The position numbers were made by a program, and so were the translations under genes. A stretch of 64,000 nt of DNA. It comes from G965267335 sp965267335. GTDB taxonomy: Bacteria > Bacteroidota > Bacteroidia > Cytophagales > JAAEPT01. Location of the stretch: the NCBI GenBank assembly GCA_965267335.1, contig OZ253953.1:930001-994000 (forward strand), given 5' to 3'. Below are positions 9,540 through 17,716 of this stretch, piece after piece; position 1 is the first letter of the stretch, and each line of letters opens with the position of its first letter. Under the pieces are notes generated by a model. The model saw only the letters and a program-made list of their open reading frames with translations, was not told where the DNA came from and searched no databases.

Positions 9540-10751
9540 TTATTTTTTCGCCAGATATTCACTGACGGTAGCTTCCCTTGAGCTTCCCTTAGCGATTCTG
9601 TTGGCAAGTGTGCTCAGCTCAAGCGCGTTAGCTGAGAGCCCACTTTTGTTATAAGAATCATAAAGAAGCAACATTGGAATAAGGTAGTTCGCGTCCAGTT
9701 GGCGCGAAGCAAGATTACTTTGCAGGTGTCCGTTTTCGACACGTTTGAGTTCATGGAGCTTGAACTTCCTTCCCCAGTTCTGTTGGATTTCGGAAAGGTT
9801 ATCAAATGCTACCTCACTATAGCGCATGGCGAGCCCAGTGACATAAAGATCTTTTTTTAATGGTTTTATCCATTCAGGGTTTACTGTAAGCCCCAAATAA
9901 ATGGGTTTATCTCCGTTGTTTTGAATGATCTTAGGAATATCATTGTCTGAATGACTTGATGCAAACTTCATCGTGACAACTGGTGGATTTTTAATACCCA
10001 AAGATGCAAAGAGCCGATTTTTGTATTCCCGGTTTTCAAGCAAGGGGATGGATACCACTTTTACATCTGTGCGTACTCCTTGCAGGAGCTGTAACATCCA
10101 TATTGGGTAAGTGTCATTAATTCCATTGGTAAAAAGGATGGCGTCTTCCTTTAGTGACATTAGGACATTATAGTTGTAATCAAGTACCGACTGGTCAATC
10201 ATGCCTGAGTTATACCAAAGAGAGCATATTTCCTTCTTTTTCTTTTGATTACCTTCTATTTCGTAATAAGCAACAAGGTCATCATATATTTCTGTCTTTT
10301 TTGGGGCAAGCTCGTATGCCGACAACAAGTTCTTTCCATATGACCGGTTGTCGTAATTGCTATTCCAGTAAAGGATGTAATTGTATTCATAGCTTTCAGA
10401 CACTTTTTCTGCCATGTCCTTCACGATTGCATCCAGTAGTTCACGGCCTTCACTTGATAAAAGTCCGGTGGCCTGATTGGTATGAGCGTAGCGGGTAGCC
10501 TTATAGTAATTATACCAGATAGCTGGGTCATCCGGATTCTTTTTGACTTCAATCTTCCACGCGAGAGCTTGTTCTTTGTAGTATGAAGACTCGTTCCGTA
10601 CAATATGGAGATCATCAATACCTTCAGCCACAAATAGTGAGACCTGAGACTCCTGATGTTGGTATCTAGGTGTTTTTTGTATCCCGTTATCCTGGCCGAC
10701 CGCCAGGTAAACGATAGAAATCAAAACAGATATGGAAAAAAGCTTTTTCAT
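9540..10751 (-). CDS. Exported protein resembling the soluble tail of DUF2723/TMEM260-like proteins
   Basis: A 403-residue protein with a signal peptide (KKLFSISVLISIVYLAVGQ, cleavage near residue 20). The middle contains ILFTNGINDTYPIWMLQLLQ followed by GVRTDVKVVSIPLL. This matches from memory a conserved block in the C-terminal part of large Bacteroidota DUF2723 membrane proteins, where it reads like [23 protein letters not shown]. Here the membrane-spanning part is missing, so it looks like a free-standing version of that soluble domain. The residues around it are TPR-like and helical. It is the first gene of the operon with the sigma and anti-sigma genes, so it may be a regulated or sensing partner. 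Start ATG at 10751; function unknown. Confidence 0.6.
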   Translation of the reverse strand: MKKLFSISVLISIVYLAVGQDNGIQKTPRYQHQESQVSLFVAEGIDDLHIVRNESSYYKEQALAWKIEVKKNPDDPAIWYNYYKATRYAHTNQATGLLSSEGRELLDAIVKDMAEKVSESYEYNYILYWNSNYDNRSYGKNLLSAYELAPKKTEIYDDLVAYYEIEGNQKKKKEICSLWYNSGMIDQSVLDYNYNVLMSLKEDAILFTNGINDTYPIWMLQLLQGVRTDVKVVSIPLLENREYKNRLFASLGIKNPPVVTMKFASSHSDNDIPKIIQNNGDKPIYLGLTVNPEWIKPLKKDLYVTGLAMRYSEVAFDNLSEIQQNWGRKFKLHELKRVENGHLQSNLASRQLDANYLIPMLLLYDSYNKSGLSANALELSTLANRIAKGSSREATVSEYLAKK

Positions 10752-11077
10752 TCCTTATTAGCCTTCTGTACAACATAGAACAAATAAGGTTCAACCAAAA
10801 ACAAGAATTTATATTTTTTTCCTCTTTTACACGAACGTTGTAAATCAATAAAATATAATAATACAAAGAAAATAATGATTATAAATTACCTTATAGTGAG
10901 TTTAATTAACCAAAGCATAAATAGTATGCATATTAAATAATTATATAAAATAGATATAAAATACTTTATAAAAGTAAATAAACATTGTAAAGTACAATAA
11001 AGGTGATTCCGTTATATAATTATTTTTCGGCTTTGTTTCATTATTTAAAGAATATTAATTATTTATGAAAAATAATA

Positions 11078-11091
11078 TTGCATATATGCAA
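11078..11091. promoter_or_regulatory. 14-bp palindromic operator upstream of nrtA (TTGCATATATGCAA)
   Basis: A perfect 14-bp palindrome, TTGCA-TATA-TGCAA, ending 66 bp before the nrtA start codon. The 5-4-5 layout is that of Crp/Fnr-family sites (Fnr TTGAT-N4-ATCAA; NtcA GTA-N8-TAC). Near-identical copies precede narK (16027) and the porin gene (25105). Its centre is about 27 bp before the TAnnTTTG element, close to where a class II activator would sit. The cognate regulator is not evident in the window. Confidence 0.72.
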
Positions 11092-11111
11092 ATAACATGA
11101 AATTCATTCTA

Positions 11112-11119
11112 TAGTTTTG
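11112..11119 (+). promoter_or_regulatory. Bacteroidota -7 promoter element for nrtA
   Basis: TAGTTTTG is an exact match to the Bacteroidota consensus TAnnTTTG, 38 bp before the nrtA start codon. No TTG lies at the usual -33 spacing of 19-21 bp; the palindrome is further upstream, which fits an activator-dependent promoter. Confidence 0.5.
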
Positions 11120-11157
11120 AGGTGTTGATTGATTGTAAAACCCTTAAAAGAAATAAA

Positions 11158-12549
11158 ATGAAAAAGTATTTACTGCACTCTCTAATGTTGGCGAGTATAT
11201 TCCTCTTAATCTCATGTGGAGGTTCGGAATCTTCGGGTACTGAAGAAACTGAGGAAGCTCCTGGTACAGACACTGAGTCAACTACAGAGCAACTTGATAT
11301 AGAAAAGCCGGAACTCACATTTGGCTTTATAAAACTTACGGATATGGCTCCTTTGGCTATAGCAAAAGAGAAAGGATTTTTTGAAGATGAAGGATTGTTT
11401 GTGACCATTGAAGCTCAGGCCAACTGGAAGAATGTGCTCGATAGAGTAATAGATGGGGAACTTGATGGCTCTCATATGTTGGCGGGTCAGCCAATTGCTG
11501 CCAATGCCGGGTTTGGTCGGCAGGCCGAATTGCAAACTCCATTCTCCATGGATCTCAACGGAAACGGAATCACCGTATCAAATGATGTGTGGATGAAAAT
11601 GAAGCCTAATGTTCCAATGGAAGATGGTAAGCCAGTTCATCCTATCAAGGCTGACGGACTGAAACCAGTAATTGAGGAGTACAAGAACGCAGGGAAGCCC
11701 TTTAAAATGGGGATGGTATTTCCTGTTTCCACTCATAACTATGAAATCAGGTATTGGTTGGCTGCTGCTGGAATTCATCCGGGAATGTATACCGAAGATA
11801 ATATCCAAGGTCAGGTAGATGCAGATGTATTGCTTTCCGTAACTCCTCCGCCTCAAATGCCCGCCACACTCAAGGCCGGTACAATTTATGGCTACTGTGT
11901 AGGTGAGCCTTGGAATCAAAAGGCAGTATTCGAAGGAATTGGTGTTCCGGTTACTACCAACTACGATGTTTGGAAGAACAATCCTGAAAAAGTATTTGTG
12001 ATGACGAAGGACTTTATGGATAGAAACCCGAATACTGCCATAGCCGTGACTAAAGCATTAATCAGGGCGGGTAAGTGGTTGGATGATCCTGCTAACAGAC
12101 CTGAGGCTGTGGGCATCCTTTCTCGACCTGAGTATGTTGGGGCTGACTCGAACGTAATCGCCAATTCAATGACGGGTACCTTTGAATTTGAAAAAGGTGA
12201 CAAGAGGAAAATGCCTGATTTCAATGTGTTCTTTAAATACAATGCTACCTATCCTTACTTTTCCGATGGTATTTGGTTTTTGACACAAATGAGAAGATGG
12301 GGGCAAATCGATGAGCCTAAACCTGCTGATTGGTATCATGAAAAAATTAAAGAAGTATATCGTCCGGATATATGGAAGAAAGCCGCAGAACTTCTTGTAG
12401 CTGAAGGGCACCTGGAGTCCTCAGATATACCGGAGACGGATGGTTATAAACCGGCAACATCTGACTTTATAGATGGTACAACTTATGATGCGAAAGATCC
12501 AATCGGTTATATCAATAGCTTCTCAATAGGTAATAAAGACGAAGAGTAG
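11158..12549 (+). CDS. nrtA: Nitrate ABC transporter substrate-binding lipoprotein (NrtA/CmpA family)
   Basis: The extracytoplasmic receptor of a high-affinity oxyanion importer, most likely for nitrate (possibly nitrite). It is 463 residues, with a signal peptide and lipobox (LLISC, lipidated Cys at residue 20) followed by a Ser/Glu/Thr-rich linker to the membrane anchor. The binding-protein fold begins at [21 protein letters not shown] and continues with [12 protein letters not shown], both typical of NrtA/CmpA. I use the ATG at 11158 because it starts the signal peptide; an upstream frame start at 11122 adds 12 residues of spacer. A hairpin with T-run follows the gene, before the permease gene. 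The substrate is inferred from the neighbouring nitrate reductase and NarK; bicarbonate (CmpA) is the main alternative. Confidence 0.9.
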   Translation: MKKYLLHSLMLASIFLLISCGGSESSGTEETEEAPGTDTESTTEQLDIEKPELTFGFIKLTDMAPLAIAKEKGFFEDEGLFVTIEAQANWKNVLDRVIDGELDGSHMLAGQPIAANAGFGRQAELQTPFSMDLNGNGITVSNDVWMKMKPNVPMEDGKPVHPIKADGLKPVIEEYKNAGKPFKMGMVFPVSTHNYEIRYWLAAAGIHPGMYTEDNIQGQVDADVLLSVTPPPQMPATLKAGTIYGYCVGEPWNQKAVFEGIGVPVTTNYDVWKNNPEKVFVMTKDFMDRNPNTAIAVTKALIRAGKWLDDPANRPEAVGILSRPEYVGADSNVIANSMTGTFEFEKGDKRKMPDFNVFFKYNATYPYFSDGIWFLTQMRRWGQIDEPKPADWYHEKIKEVYRPDIWKKAAELLVAEGHLESSDIPETDGYKPATSDFIDGTTYDAKDPIGYINSFSIGNKDEE

Positions 12550-12563
12550 TTCAGCAATTATTA

Positions 12564-12596
12564 CCCCTCGGAGCATTATAAGTGCTCCGGGGTTTT
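12564..12596 (+). terminator. Intra-operon hairpin with T-run between nrtA and nrtB
   Basis: The arms CCCCTCGGAGCA and TGCTCCGGGG pair with a small bulge, loop TTATAAG, followed by TTTT. It lies between the receptor and permease genes of the same operon, so partial termination would give more NrtA than transporter core. Confidence 0.7.
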
Positions 12597-12632
12597 CAAA
12601 GTTCTATTTCACTACAATAAACTGGATTCATT

Positions 12633-13976
12633 ATGGAAGAAAAGAAGAAATTGTCCCCAAGGGATAAGCTGTTCTGGGGGCTGAGATTTATTAGCTTGGG
12701 CTTTATGGTGCCTTTGGTGAAGGCGGCAACCAAAGAAGAAGCTCGGGCTAACCTGATATCCTTTTTTAAGAAAACAATAATACCGGTCATATCAGTTTTC
12801 GCCTTTATTGGACTTTGGTCTCTTGGTGCCAGCACTTTATATGACAAAGAGGTAGAATTCAAAACTACAGGTGAGTATCGCAAGGCCCTTAAAGCAGCCA
12901 AATCAGAATTCAATCGAAAGTTGAGTGCGGGAGAAATTCCGAAACCGGCCGAAAAAGATAAAGCCCTCAGAGAATATTTGGACAAAGCAGGACAAGCTGC
13001 CATGAAGAAGGAGTATGAGCGTATTAAGAATGGGCAAAGTAAAGTAGAAACACTGCCGAGGCCATCCGAAGTGTGGGAGCAAGCTGTATGGCTTTGGAAT
13101 GACATCAAAGATGTGCGAGCAAAAAAAGAAGCCTTTTCCAAAAAGACGGCTAAAATTAATGCGAAAAGAGCGGAGCAAGGCAAACCTAAAATAGAATACA
13201 CAGGTCGACCATCATTTCTCGATCAAATCCTTACCAGTTTAGTCACGGTACTGTCAGGATTTCTTCTGGCGCTTTTTATTGCCGTGCCGGCAGGTATAAT
13301 GCTGGGCTTAAGCGAAACATTAAGAGGGGCTGTAACCTGGATTGTACAATTATTGAGGCCTGTATCTCCAGTGGTATGGTTGTTATTAGTCACTATGGTG
13401 GTAGTAACGGTAGCAAAACTTATTATCACTCCCGACCAGGCCCTGGACATAGCGATGGGCCTTCAGGATCCACCCCCGCTTAAAGCAGATAATGCATTTA
13501 AGATTTCATTTATCAGCGTTGGGCTGTGCGCCATGTGGGCTACCCTGGTCAATACCAGTCTTGGGGTATCATCGGTGGACCCCGATATAGTCAATGTGGC
13601 CAAAGTATTGAAGTTAGGAGTAGGTAAAAGAATTTTTAAAGTAATCCTGCCATCTTCCATTCCATTGATATTTACTGGTCTTAGGATCACCCTATCAGTT
13701 GCCTGGATGGTTGTTATTGCCATTGAGCTATTAGCGCAAAGTCCTGGATTAGGAACCTTTGTCTGGGAAGAGTTTCAGAATGGTTCTTCAGCATCCAATT
13801 CAAAGATTATCGTGGCAATGATTGTGATCGGGTTTATCGGATTCTTACTTGATCGTTCGATGGCATACCTCCAGGATGTGATCACAGGTAAAAAGACAAA
13901 ATGGGATTTACTCCTAATGGTAGCGAAAATATTCGTTGTAGTGGTCTTGTTTTATAAAGTACTATTAAAAGTATAG
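12633..13976 (+). CDS. nrtB: Nitrate ABC transporter permease with extra N-terminal domain (NrtB-like)
   Basis: The membrane subunit of the importer. The C-terminal 250 residues are a typical NrtB/SsuC-type permease core: TSLVTVLSGFLLALFIAVPAG, then VNVAKVLKLGVGKRIFKVIL, which is the EAA loop that docks the ATPase, then FTGLRITLSVAWMVVIAIEL. At 447 residues it is far longer than the usual 270-280. The extra part is an N-terminal membrane segment at about residues 46-66 and a charged, helical segment at about 70-190, rich in Lys, Glu and Ala. There is also a 40-residue insertion between core helices (near TVAKLIITPDQALDIAMGLQ). It ends 3 bp before the ATPase gene. Family call certain; the extra domain is of unknown use. 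Confidence 0.92.
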   Translation: MEEKKKLSPRDKLFWGLRFISLGFMVPLVKAATKEEARANLISFFKKTIIPVISVFAFIGLWSLGASTLYDKEVEFKTTGEYRKALKAAKSEFNRKLSAGEIPKPAEKDKALREYLDKAGQAAMKKEYERIKNGQSKVETLPRPSEVWEQAVWLWNDIKDVRAKKEAFSKKTAKINAKRAEQGKPKIEYTGRPSFLDQILTSLVTVLSGFLLALFIAVPAGIMLGLSETLRGAVTWIVQLLRPVSPVVWLLLVTMVVVTVAKLIITPDQALDIAMGLQDPPPLKADNAFKISFISVGLCAMWATLVNTSLGVSSVDPDIVNVAKVLKLGVGKRIFKVILPSSIPLIFTGLRITLSVAWMVVIAIELLAQSPGLGTFVWEEFQNGSSASNSKIIVAMIVIGFIGFLLDRSMAYLQDVITGKKTKWDLLLMVAKIFVVVVLFYKVLLKV

Positions 13977-13979
13977 CCT

Positions 13980-14831
13980 ATGTCATTTTTGGAATTTAAG
14001 AATGTAAGCAAGTCATTTCTGGACGGACACAAGGAATTGAATGTTCTCAAGGAGATTAACCTGAAAATAGAGGAAGGTGAGTTTCTGTGCATCATAGGAT
14101 TCTCAGGTAGCGGTAAAACCACATTGGTTAAGCTTGTGGCCGGACTTCTGGAGCCGGACGCTGGGGAGATTTTAATGGGTGGCGAGCCAATAAAGGGGCC
14201 TGGGCCAGATCGCGGGATCGTCTTTCAAAATTACTCGCTTCTACCCTGGCTCACCGTTTATGGGAATGTGAGTATGGCAGTTAAGACGGTGTTTCCCAAA
14301 ATGTCAAAAAGTGAACACGATGGGTATGTGAAGAAGTTTGTGGAGATGGTAGGTTTGAGCCACGCACTTTACAAAAAGCCATCAGAATTATCTGGAGGTA
14401 TGCGACAAAGGGTGTCTGTTGCCAGAGCGCTTGCCATGAATCCAAAAGTTCTATTGCTCGATGAGCCGTTGAGTGCTTTGGATGCTTTGACTCGAGGAAC
14501 ACTGCAAGATGAGATAGACAGAATTTGGTCGATGGATAAAAAGACGGTGCTCATGATAACCAATGATGTAGATGAGGCCATATTGTTGGCTGATCGAATT
14601 ATACCGCTCAATCCGGGACCAGGTGCAACATTGGGGCCTGAGTTTAAAGTGAATCTGACGCGGCCAAGGGATAAATCGGAATTAAACGATGATCAAGAAT
14701 TTATCAAACTCCGAAATCAAATAACCAATTATCTGATTGATGTTGGTACCGAAAAGACAAGTGAGGAACTGGAGCTTGAGCTACCAGATTTGAAGCCTGC
14801 TGATTTAAGAAAGACTAGAATATATATATAA
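13980..14831 (+). CDS. nrtC: Nitrate ABC transporter ATPase, NrtC-like without binding domain
   Basis: One of two ATPases of the importer (283 residues). The Walker A is GFSGSGKT at residues 40-47, the signature LSGGMRQR starts at 137 and the Walker B is [12 protein letters not shown]. The switch region reads MITNDVDEA, so the usual switch His is Asn (residue 195). I recall the same TND in cyanobacterial NrtC/CmpC, which fits the flanking text [15 protein letters not shown] and the C-terminal [10 protein letters not shown]. The NrtA-like C-terminal regulatory domain of true NrtC is missing, giving a short NrtC. The stop overlaps the next start by one base (TAATG), so translation of the pair is coupled. 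It probably forms a heterodimer with NrtD. Confidence 0.9.
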   Translation: MSFLEFKNVSKSFLDGHKELNVLKEINLKIEEGEFLCIIGFSGSGKTTLVKLVAGLLEPDAGEILMGGEPIKGPGPDRGIVFQNYSLLPWLTVYGNVSMAVKTVFPKMSKSEHDGYVKKFVEMVGLSHALYKKPSELSGGMRQRVSVARALAMNPKVLLLDEPLSALDALTRGTLQDEIDRIWSMDKKTVLMITNDVDEAILLADRIIPLNPGPGATLGPEFKVNLTRPRDKSELNDDQEFIKLRNQITNYLIDVGTEKTSEELELELPDLKPADLRKTRIYI

Positions 14832-15688
14832 TGAGACTATTCAAAAATTTAAAGAAGAGCCAAAAACCTCTCAAGTATGTGTCGCCTCCTGAAGAAGTTG
14901 GAGGAATTGCTAGTCATCCGGTAAAGCCAGTGCTTCGGTGTGTTGAATTGTCAAAGATTTATGAAACTCCAAAAGGGCCATACACGGTACTTGAAGGATT
15001 GAATCTTCAGGTTAAGGAGGAGGAGTTTATTTCTATCATAGGTCATTCAGGCTGTGGAAAGACTACAGTGCTTTCTATGATTGCCGGCCTCAATGAAATT
15101 TCAAAGGGAGATGTTATCGTCTCAGACAGTGTCATCACAGGACCTGGTCCTGATCGAGGTGTAGTGTTTCAGTCTCCAAGTCTTTTTCCATGGATGACGG
15201 TCATGGAAAACGTAATGTTGGGTGCCAATCAGGTCTACAAACATGGGAACAAGAAAGACCGCGAGGATATTTGTAAGTATTATTTATCGAAAGTTGGGCT
15301 TGCTGACTCATTCAATAAAAAAGCAAAAGACCTTTCCCAAGGAATGCAGCAGAGAGTTGGTATTGCAAGGGCATTTGCCTTAAAACCCAAAGTGTTGTTA
15401 CTGGATGAGCCATTCGGAATGTTGGATTCCTTGACTCGTGGTCAGCTACAAGACGTTTTGATGGAAGTATGGTCGAAAGAAAAAATTACTGCTGTGATGA
15501 TCACCCATGATGTAGATGAAGCAATTTTGCTGTCTGATAGAGTGATTATGATGACTAGCGGCCCTTTCGCTAAAGTAGGTGATGAATTAAAGATTCATCT
15601 GGAAAGACCAAGATTAAGAAAAGAAGTATTGGAGCACCCGGATTATTATAAGTTAAGAGGACATCTCCTCGATTTTTTGGGGCACTAA
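14831..15688 (+). CDS. nrtD: Nitrate ABC transporter ATPase (NrtD-like)
   Basis: The second ATPase of the importer (285 residues). The Walker A is GHSGCGKTT near residue 73, the signature is LSQGMQQRVGIARAFA, and the Walker B is VLLLDEPFGMLD. The switch His is present (MITHDVDEA, His at residue 226), unlike in the partner encoded upstream. About 40 residues precede the ABC domain, rich in Lys and Pro. The C-terminal text MMTSGPFAKVGDELKIHLER followed by PR matches NrtD. This is the last gene of the operon; a strong hairpin terminator follows at 15753-15780. Confidence 0.92.
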   Translation: MRLFKNLKKSQKPLKYVSPPEEVGGIASHPVKPVLRCVELSKIYETPKGPYTVLEGLNLQVKEEEFISIIGHSGCGKTTVLSMIAGLNEISKGDVIVSDSVITGPGPDRGVVFQSPSLFPWMTVMENVMLGANQVYKHGNKKDREDICKYYLSKVGLADSFNKKAKDLSQGMQQRVGIARAFALKPKVLLLDEPFGMLDSLTRGQLQDVLMEVWSKEKITAVMITHDVDEAILLSDRVIMMTSGPFAKVGDELKIHLERPRLRKEVLEHPDYYKLRGHLLDFLGH

Positions 15689-15752
15689 AACGATTGAAGA
15701 AGTTAAGTTCCAGTTTGCACTCGCTTTGTTGTGAGTGTCTGGGTGTAGTGAA

Positions 15753-15780
15753 AGCCCCGGCCTATGGCTGGGGCTATTTA
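15753..15780 (+). terminator. Rho-independent terminator after nrtD
   Basis: AGCCCCGGCC (15753-15762), loop TAT and GGCTGGGGCT (15766-15775) form a 10-bp GC-rich stem with one G-T pair, followed by ATTTA. It closes the transporter operon. Confidence 0.75.
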
Positions 15781-16026
15781 TATAACTATTTTAATTTTAT
15801 AATTATAATATTACGGAATATCCGAATGGAAATATAGATGATTTTTGAGAGAATAATATTTTTATGCAATTCAAAAAATATTATCTATTCACTATAATGA
15901 GCAGTTAATCTATATTATTAATTAGAAAAATACAATTAATAATATTTTATAGTAATCTATTTATTGCAGTTTTTTAAGAAGGTTTGGTATTTATGTAAGA
16001 ACATAACAAAAATATTAAACTTAGAA

Positions 16027-16040
16027 TTGCATATATGCTA
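16027..16040. promoter_or_regulatory. Palindromic operator upstream of narK (TTGCATATATGCTA)
   Basis: This is the second copy of the nrtA palindrome: TTGCA-TATA-TGCTA, one base off a perfect palindrome, with the 10-bp core GCATATATGC intact. It ends 58 bp before the narK start codon. Its left TTG lies 21 bp before the TAnnTTTG element, so the site overlaps the likely -33 element. Confidence 0.7.
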
Positions 16041-16050
16041 TATCGCTTCC

Positions 16051-16058
16051 TATGTTTG
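16051..16058 (+). promoter_or_regulatory. Bacteroidota -7 promoter element for narK
   Basis: TATGTTTG matches TAnnTTTG exactly and lies 40 bp before the narK ATG. A TTG at 16027-16029 sits 21 bp upstream, a good -33 element, and is part of the palindrome. Confidence 0.55.
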
Positions 16059-16098
16059 TTGCAGTTAAAGTATTCACTACACTTAAAACACTACACAT

Positions 16099-17457
16099 AT
16101 GGAAACTTCCGGTAAAGCGACTAAGCTGAACATACTGAGTTTAAAAGGGCCGCACATGAAGGCCTTTCACATTACTTGGATATCATTTTTTCTTTGCTTC
16201 TTTGGTTGGTTTGGCATAGCCCCATTGATGCCGATTATCCGAGATGAGTTGGGTTTGTCGAAGGCTGAAATTGGAAATGTAATCATTGCTTCGGTGGCAA
16301 TCACTGTTGCTGCTCGATTGTTCATCGGTTGGTTGTGTGATAGGATCGGTCCAAGATTTTCATATACTGGCCTGCTGATCTTTGGCTCTATTCCTGTAAT
16401 GATGATTGGTTTGTCCAATAGTTATGAAAGCTTTTTGATTTACAGACTTCTAATTGGGGTCATTGGAGCTTCCTTTGTCATCACTCAATACCATACTTCG
16501 GTAATGTTTGCACCCAATGTAGTGGGTACCGCTAATGCTACATCTGCAGGCTGGGGTAATCTCGGAGGAGGTGTTACTCAGTTGGTGATGCCATTAATAT
16601 TCGCGGGTTTTGTTGGTCTTGGGTTCCTGCCTACCGAAGCATGGAGGTTGGCTATGATAGTTCCGGGCATTTTTATGTTGTTGCTGGCATTTTTGTACTA
16701 TAAATACACTCAGGATACCCCGGAAGGAAATATTGGTGACTTGAAAAAAAATAATCCCGAGTATAAGATGAAGGCCAAGGAAGAAAGAGGAGCCTTTCTC
16801 AAAGCTTGTAAGGACTATAGGGTATGGATTTTGTTTTTAATATACGGGGCCTGTTTCGGGGTGGAGCTTACGATCAATAATATTGCTGCGATGTACTATG
16901 TTGATGAGTTTCAGTTAGATGTAACTACTGCAGGAGCGATTGCTATGTTGTTTGGATTGATGAATATTTTTGCCCGGACGTTGGGTGGAATGTTTGGTGA
17001 TAAAGCGGGAATTAAATGGGGGCTGAAAGGTCGGGTGGCTTTTCTTGCACTTGTCCTGATGATAGAGGGGCTGGCGCTGATGTTGTTTTCGCAGATGGGC
17101 TCATTAGTTTTAGCTGTCAGTACAATGATATTATTTAGCCTGTTTACTCAAATGAGTGAAGGAGCAACTTTTTCGGTGGTGCCTTTCATTAATAAAAAGG
17201 CCATCGGTAGTGTTTCAGGAATTGTAGGGGCTGGAGGGAATGCAGGTGCAGTTGCTGCAGGTTTCTTATTCAAGTCTGATGCCTTTACTTATCAAAGTGC
17301 GCTTCTTTTGGTCGGGGTGATTGTTGTTAGTGTTTCAATTACTGCGTTTTTGATTAAGTTCTCCGTGGCTGATGAGAAAGTAGCCAAAGCTGAAATGGAT
17401 GAGTCGGTAGAGCCTCAACTAGCAACAAATGGAAAACTTTCCTCTGCTGTGGCATAA
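16099..17457 (+). CDS. narK: Nitrate/nitrite MFS transporter (NarK/NasA family)
   Basis: A 12-helix inner-membrane carrier of 452 residues that imports nitrate or exchanges nitrate for nitrite. Both nitrate signature motifs of the NNP family are present: SAGWGNLGGGVTQL in the first half and GIVGAGGNAGAVAAG in the second. The RLFIGWLCDRIGPR loop between helices 2 and 3 is the usual MFS motif A region. It has its own promoter with the shared palindrome and its own terminator at 17531-17565, so it is a single-gene unit. Its presence beside an ABC nitrate importer gives the cell two inner-membrane routes, which often differ in affinity. Family call very secure; direction of transport inferred. 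Confidence 0.95.
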   Translation: METSGKATKLNILSLKGPHMKAFHITWISFFLCFFGWFGIAPLMPIIRDELGLSKAEIGNVIIASVAITVAARLFIGWLCDRIGPRFSYTGLLIFGSIPVMMIGLSNSYESFLIYRLLIGVIGASFVITQYHTSVMFAPNVVGTANATSAGWGNLGGGVTQLVMPLIFAGFVGLGFLPTEAWRLAMIVPGIFMLLLAFLYYKYTQDTPEGNIGDLKKNNPEYKMKAKEERGAFLKACKDYRVWILFLIYGACFGVELTINNIAAMYYVDEFQLDVTTAGAIAMLFGLMNIFARTLGGMFGDKAGIKWGLKGRVAFLALVLMIEGLALMLFSQMGSLVLAVSTMILFSLFTQMSEGATFSVVPFINKKAIGSVSGIVGAGGNAGAVAAGFLFKSDAFTYQSALLLVGVIVVSVSITAFLIKFSVADEKVAKAEMDESVEPQLATNGKLSSAVA

Positions 17458-17530
17458 AATATATGGAGTCTACTATCTCTGTATGGCGTTTAGTGTAATG
17501 TCAGATTTCTAAACGTACTGCTGTTCGATT

Positions 17531-17565
17531 ACCCTGGGGAGGGAATCCATCTCCAGGGTTTTTTT
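17531..17565 (+). terminator. Rho-independent terminator after narK
   Basis: ACCCTGGGGA pairs with TCTCCAGGGT (stem 17531-17540 with 17550-17559, one G-T pair), followed by a run of seven T. It separates narK from the nitrate reductase operon. Confidence 0.8.
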
Positions 17566-17704
17566 ATTGTATATGCTCCAAGGATTGTACTATTCAAATG
17601 TATTTTATTAACCAATCATAAAATTGTAATATTCTAATAAAATAGTATTTAAAAAGCTTTATAGAGACAAATAAATTGTTTATATTGGTTATTAACATTC
17701 AAAA

Positions 17705-17712
17705 TAAATTTG
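17705..17712 (+). promoter_or_regulatory. Possible -7 element directly before the nitrate reductase start
   Basis: TAAATTTG matches TAnnTTTG exactly but ends only 4 bp before the ATG at 17717, so a transcript from it would be leaderless or nearly so. A TTG at 17685 is 17 bp upstream, slightly short for a -33 element. The shared palindrome is absent here. The remaining 259-bp gap is AT-rich with no other signal. Confidence 0.3.
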
Positions 17713-17716
17713 CTTC

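Larger units (their letters stand above)
10752..11157. other. AT-rich divergent intergenic region before nrtA
   Basis: This 406-bp gap separates the leftward sigma operon from the rightward nitrate transporter operon and has no credible gene. It holds an inverted repeat ATTGTA-N3-TACAAT at 10984-10998, the 14-bp palindrome at 11078-11091 and a TAnnTTTG promoter element at 11112-11119. The rest is AT-rich spacer. Confidence 0.6.
15781..16098. other. AT-rich promoter region before narK
   Basis: There is no gene in this 318-bp stretch. It contains a small inverted repeat CGGA-ATA-TCCG at 15814-15824, long AT-rich runs, then the 14-bp palindrome and promoter of narK (listed separately). Nothing else is evident. 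Confidence 0.55.

Noticed and set aside
10752..11157. Possible small RNA or tRNA in the AT-rich gap
   Set aside because: No cloverleaf or stable GC-rich fold; only promoter-type signals were found.
12596..13201. 201-codon open frame on the minus strand inside the nitrate permease gene
   Set aside because: It lies wholly opposite a conserved permease gene with clear domains, has no family resemblance, and its composition mirrors the sense codons.
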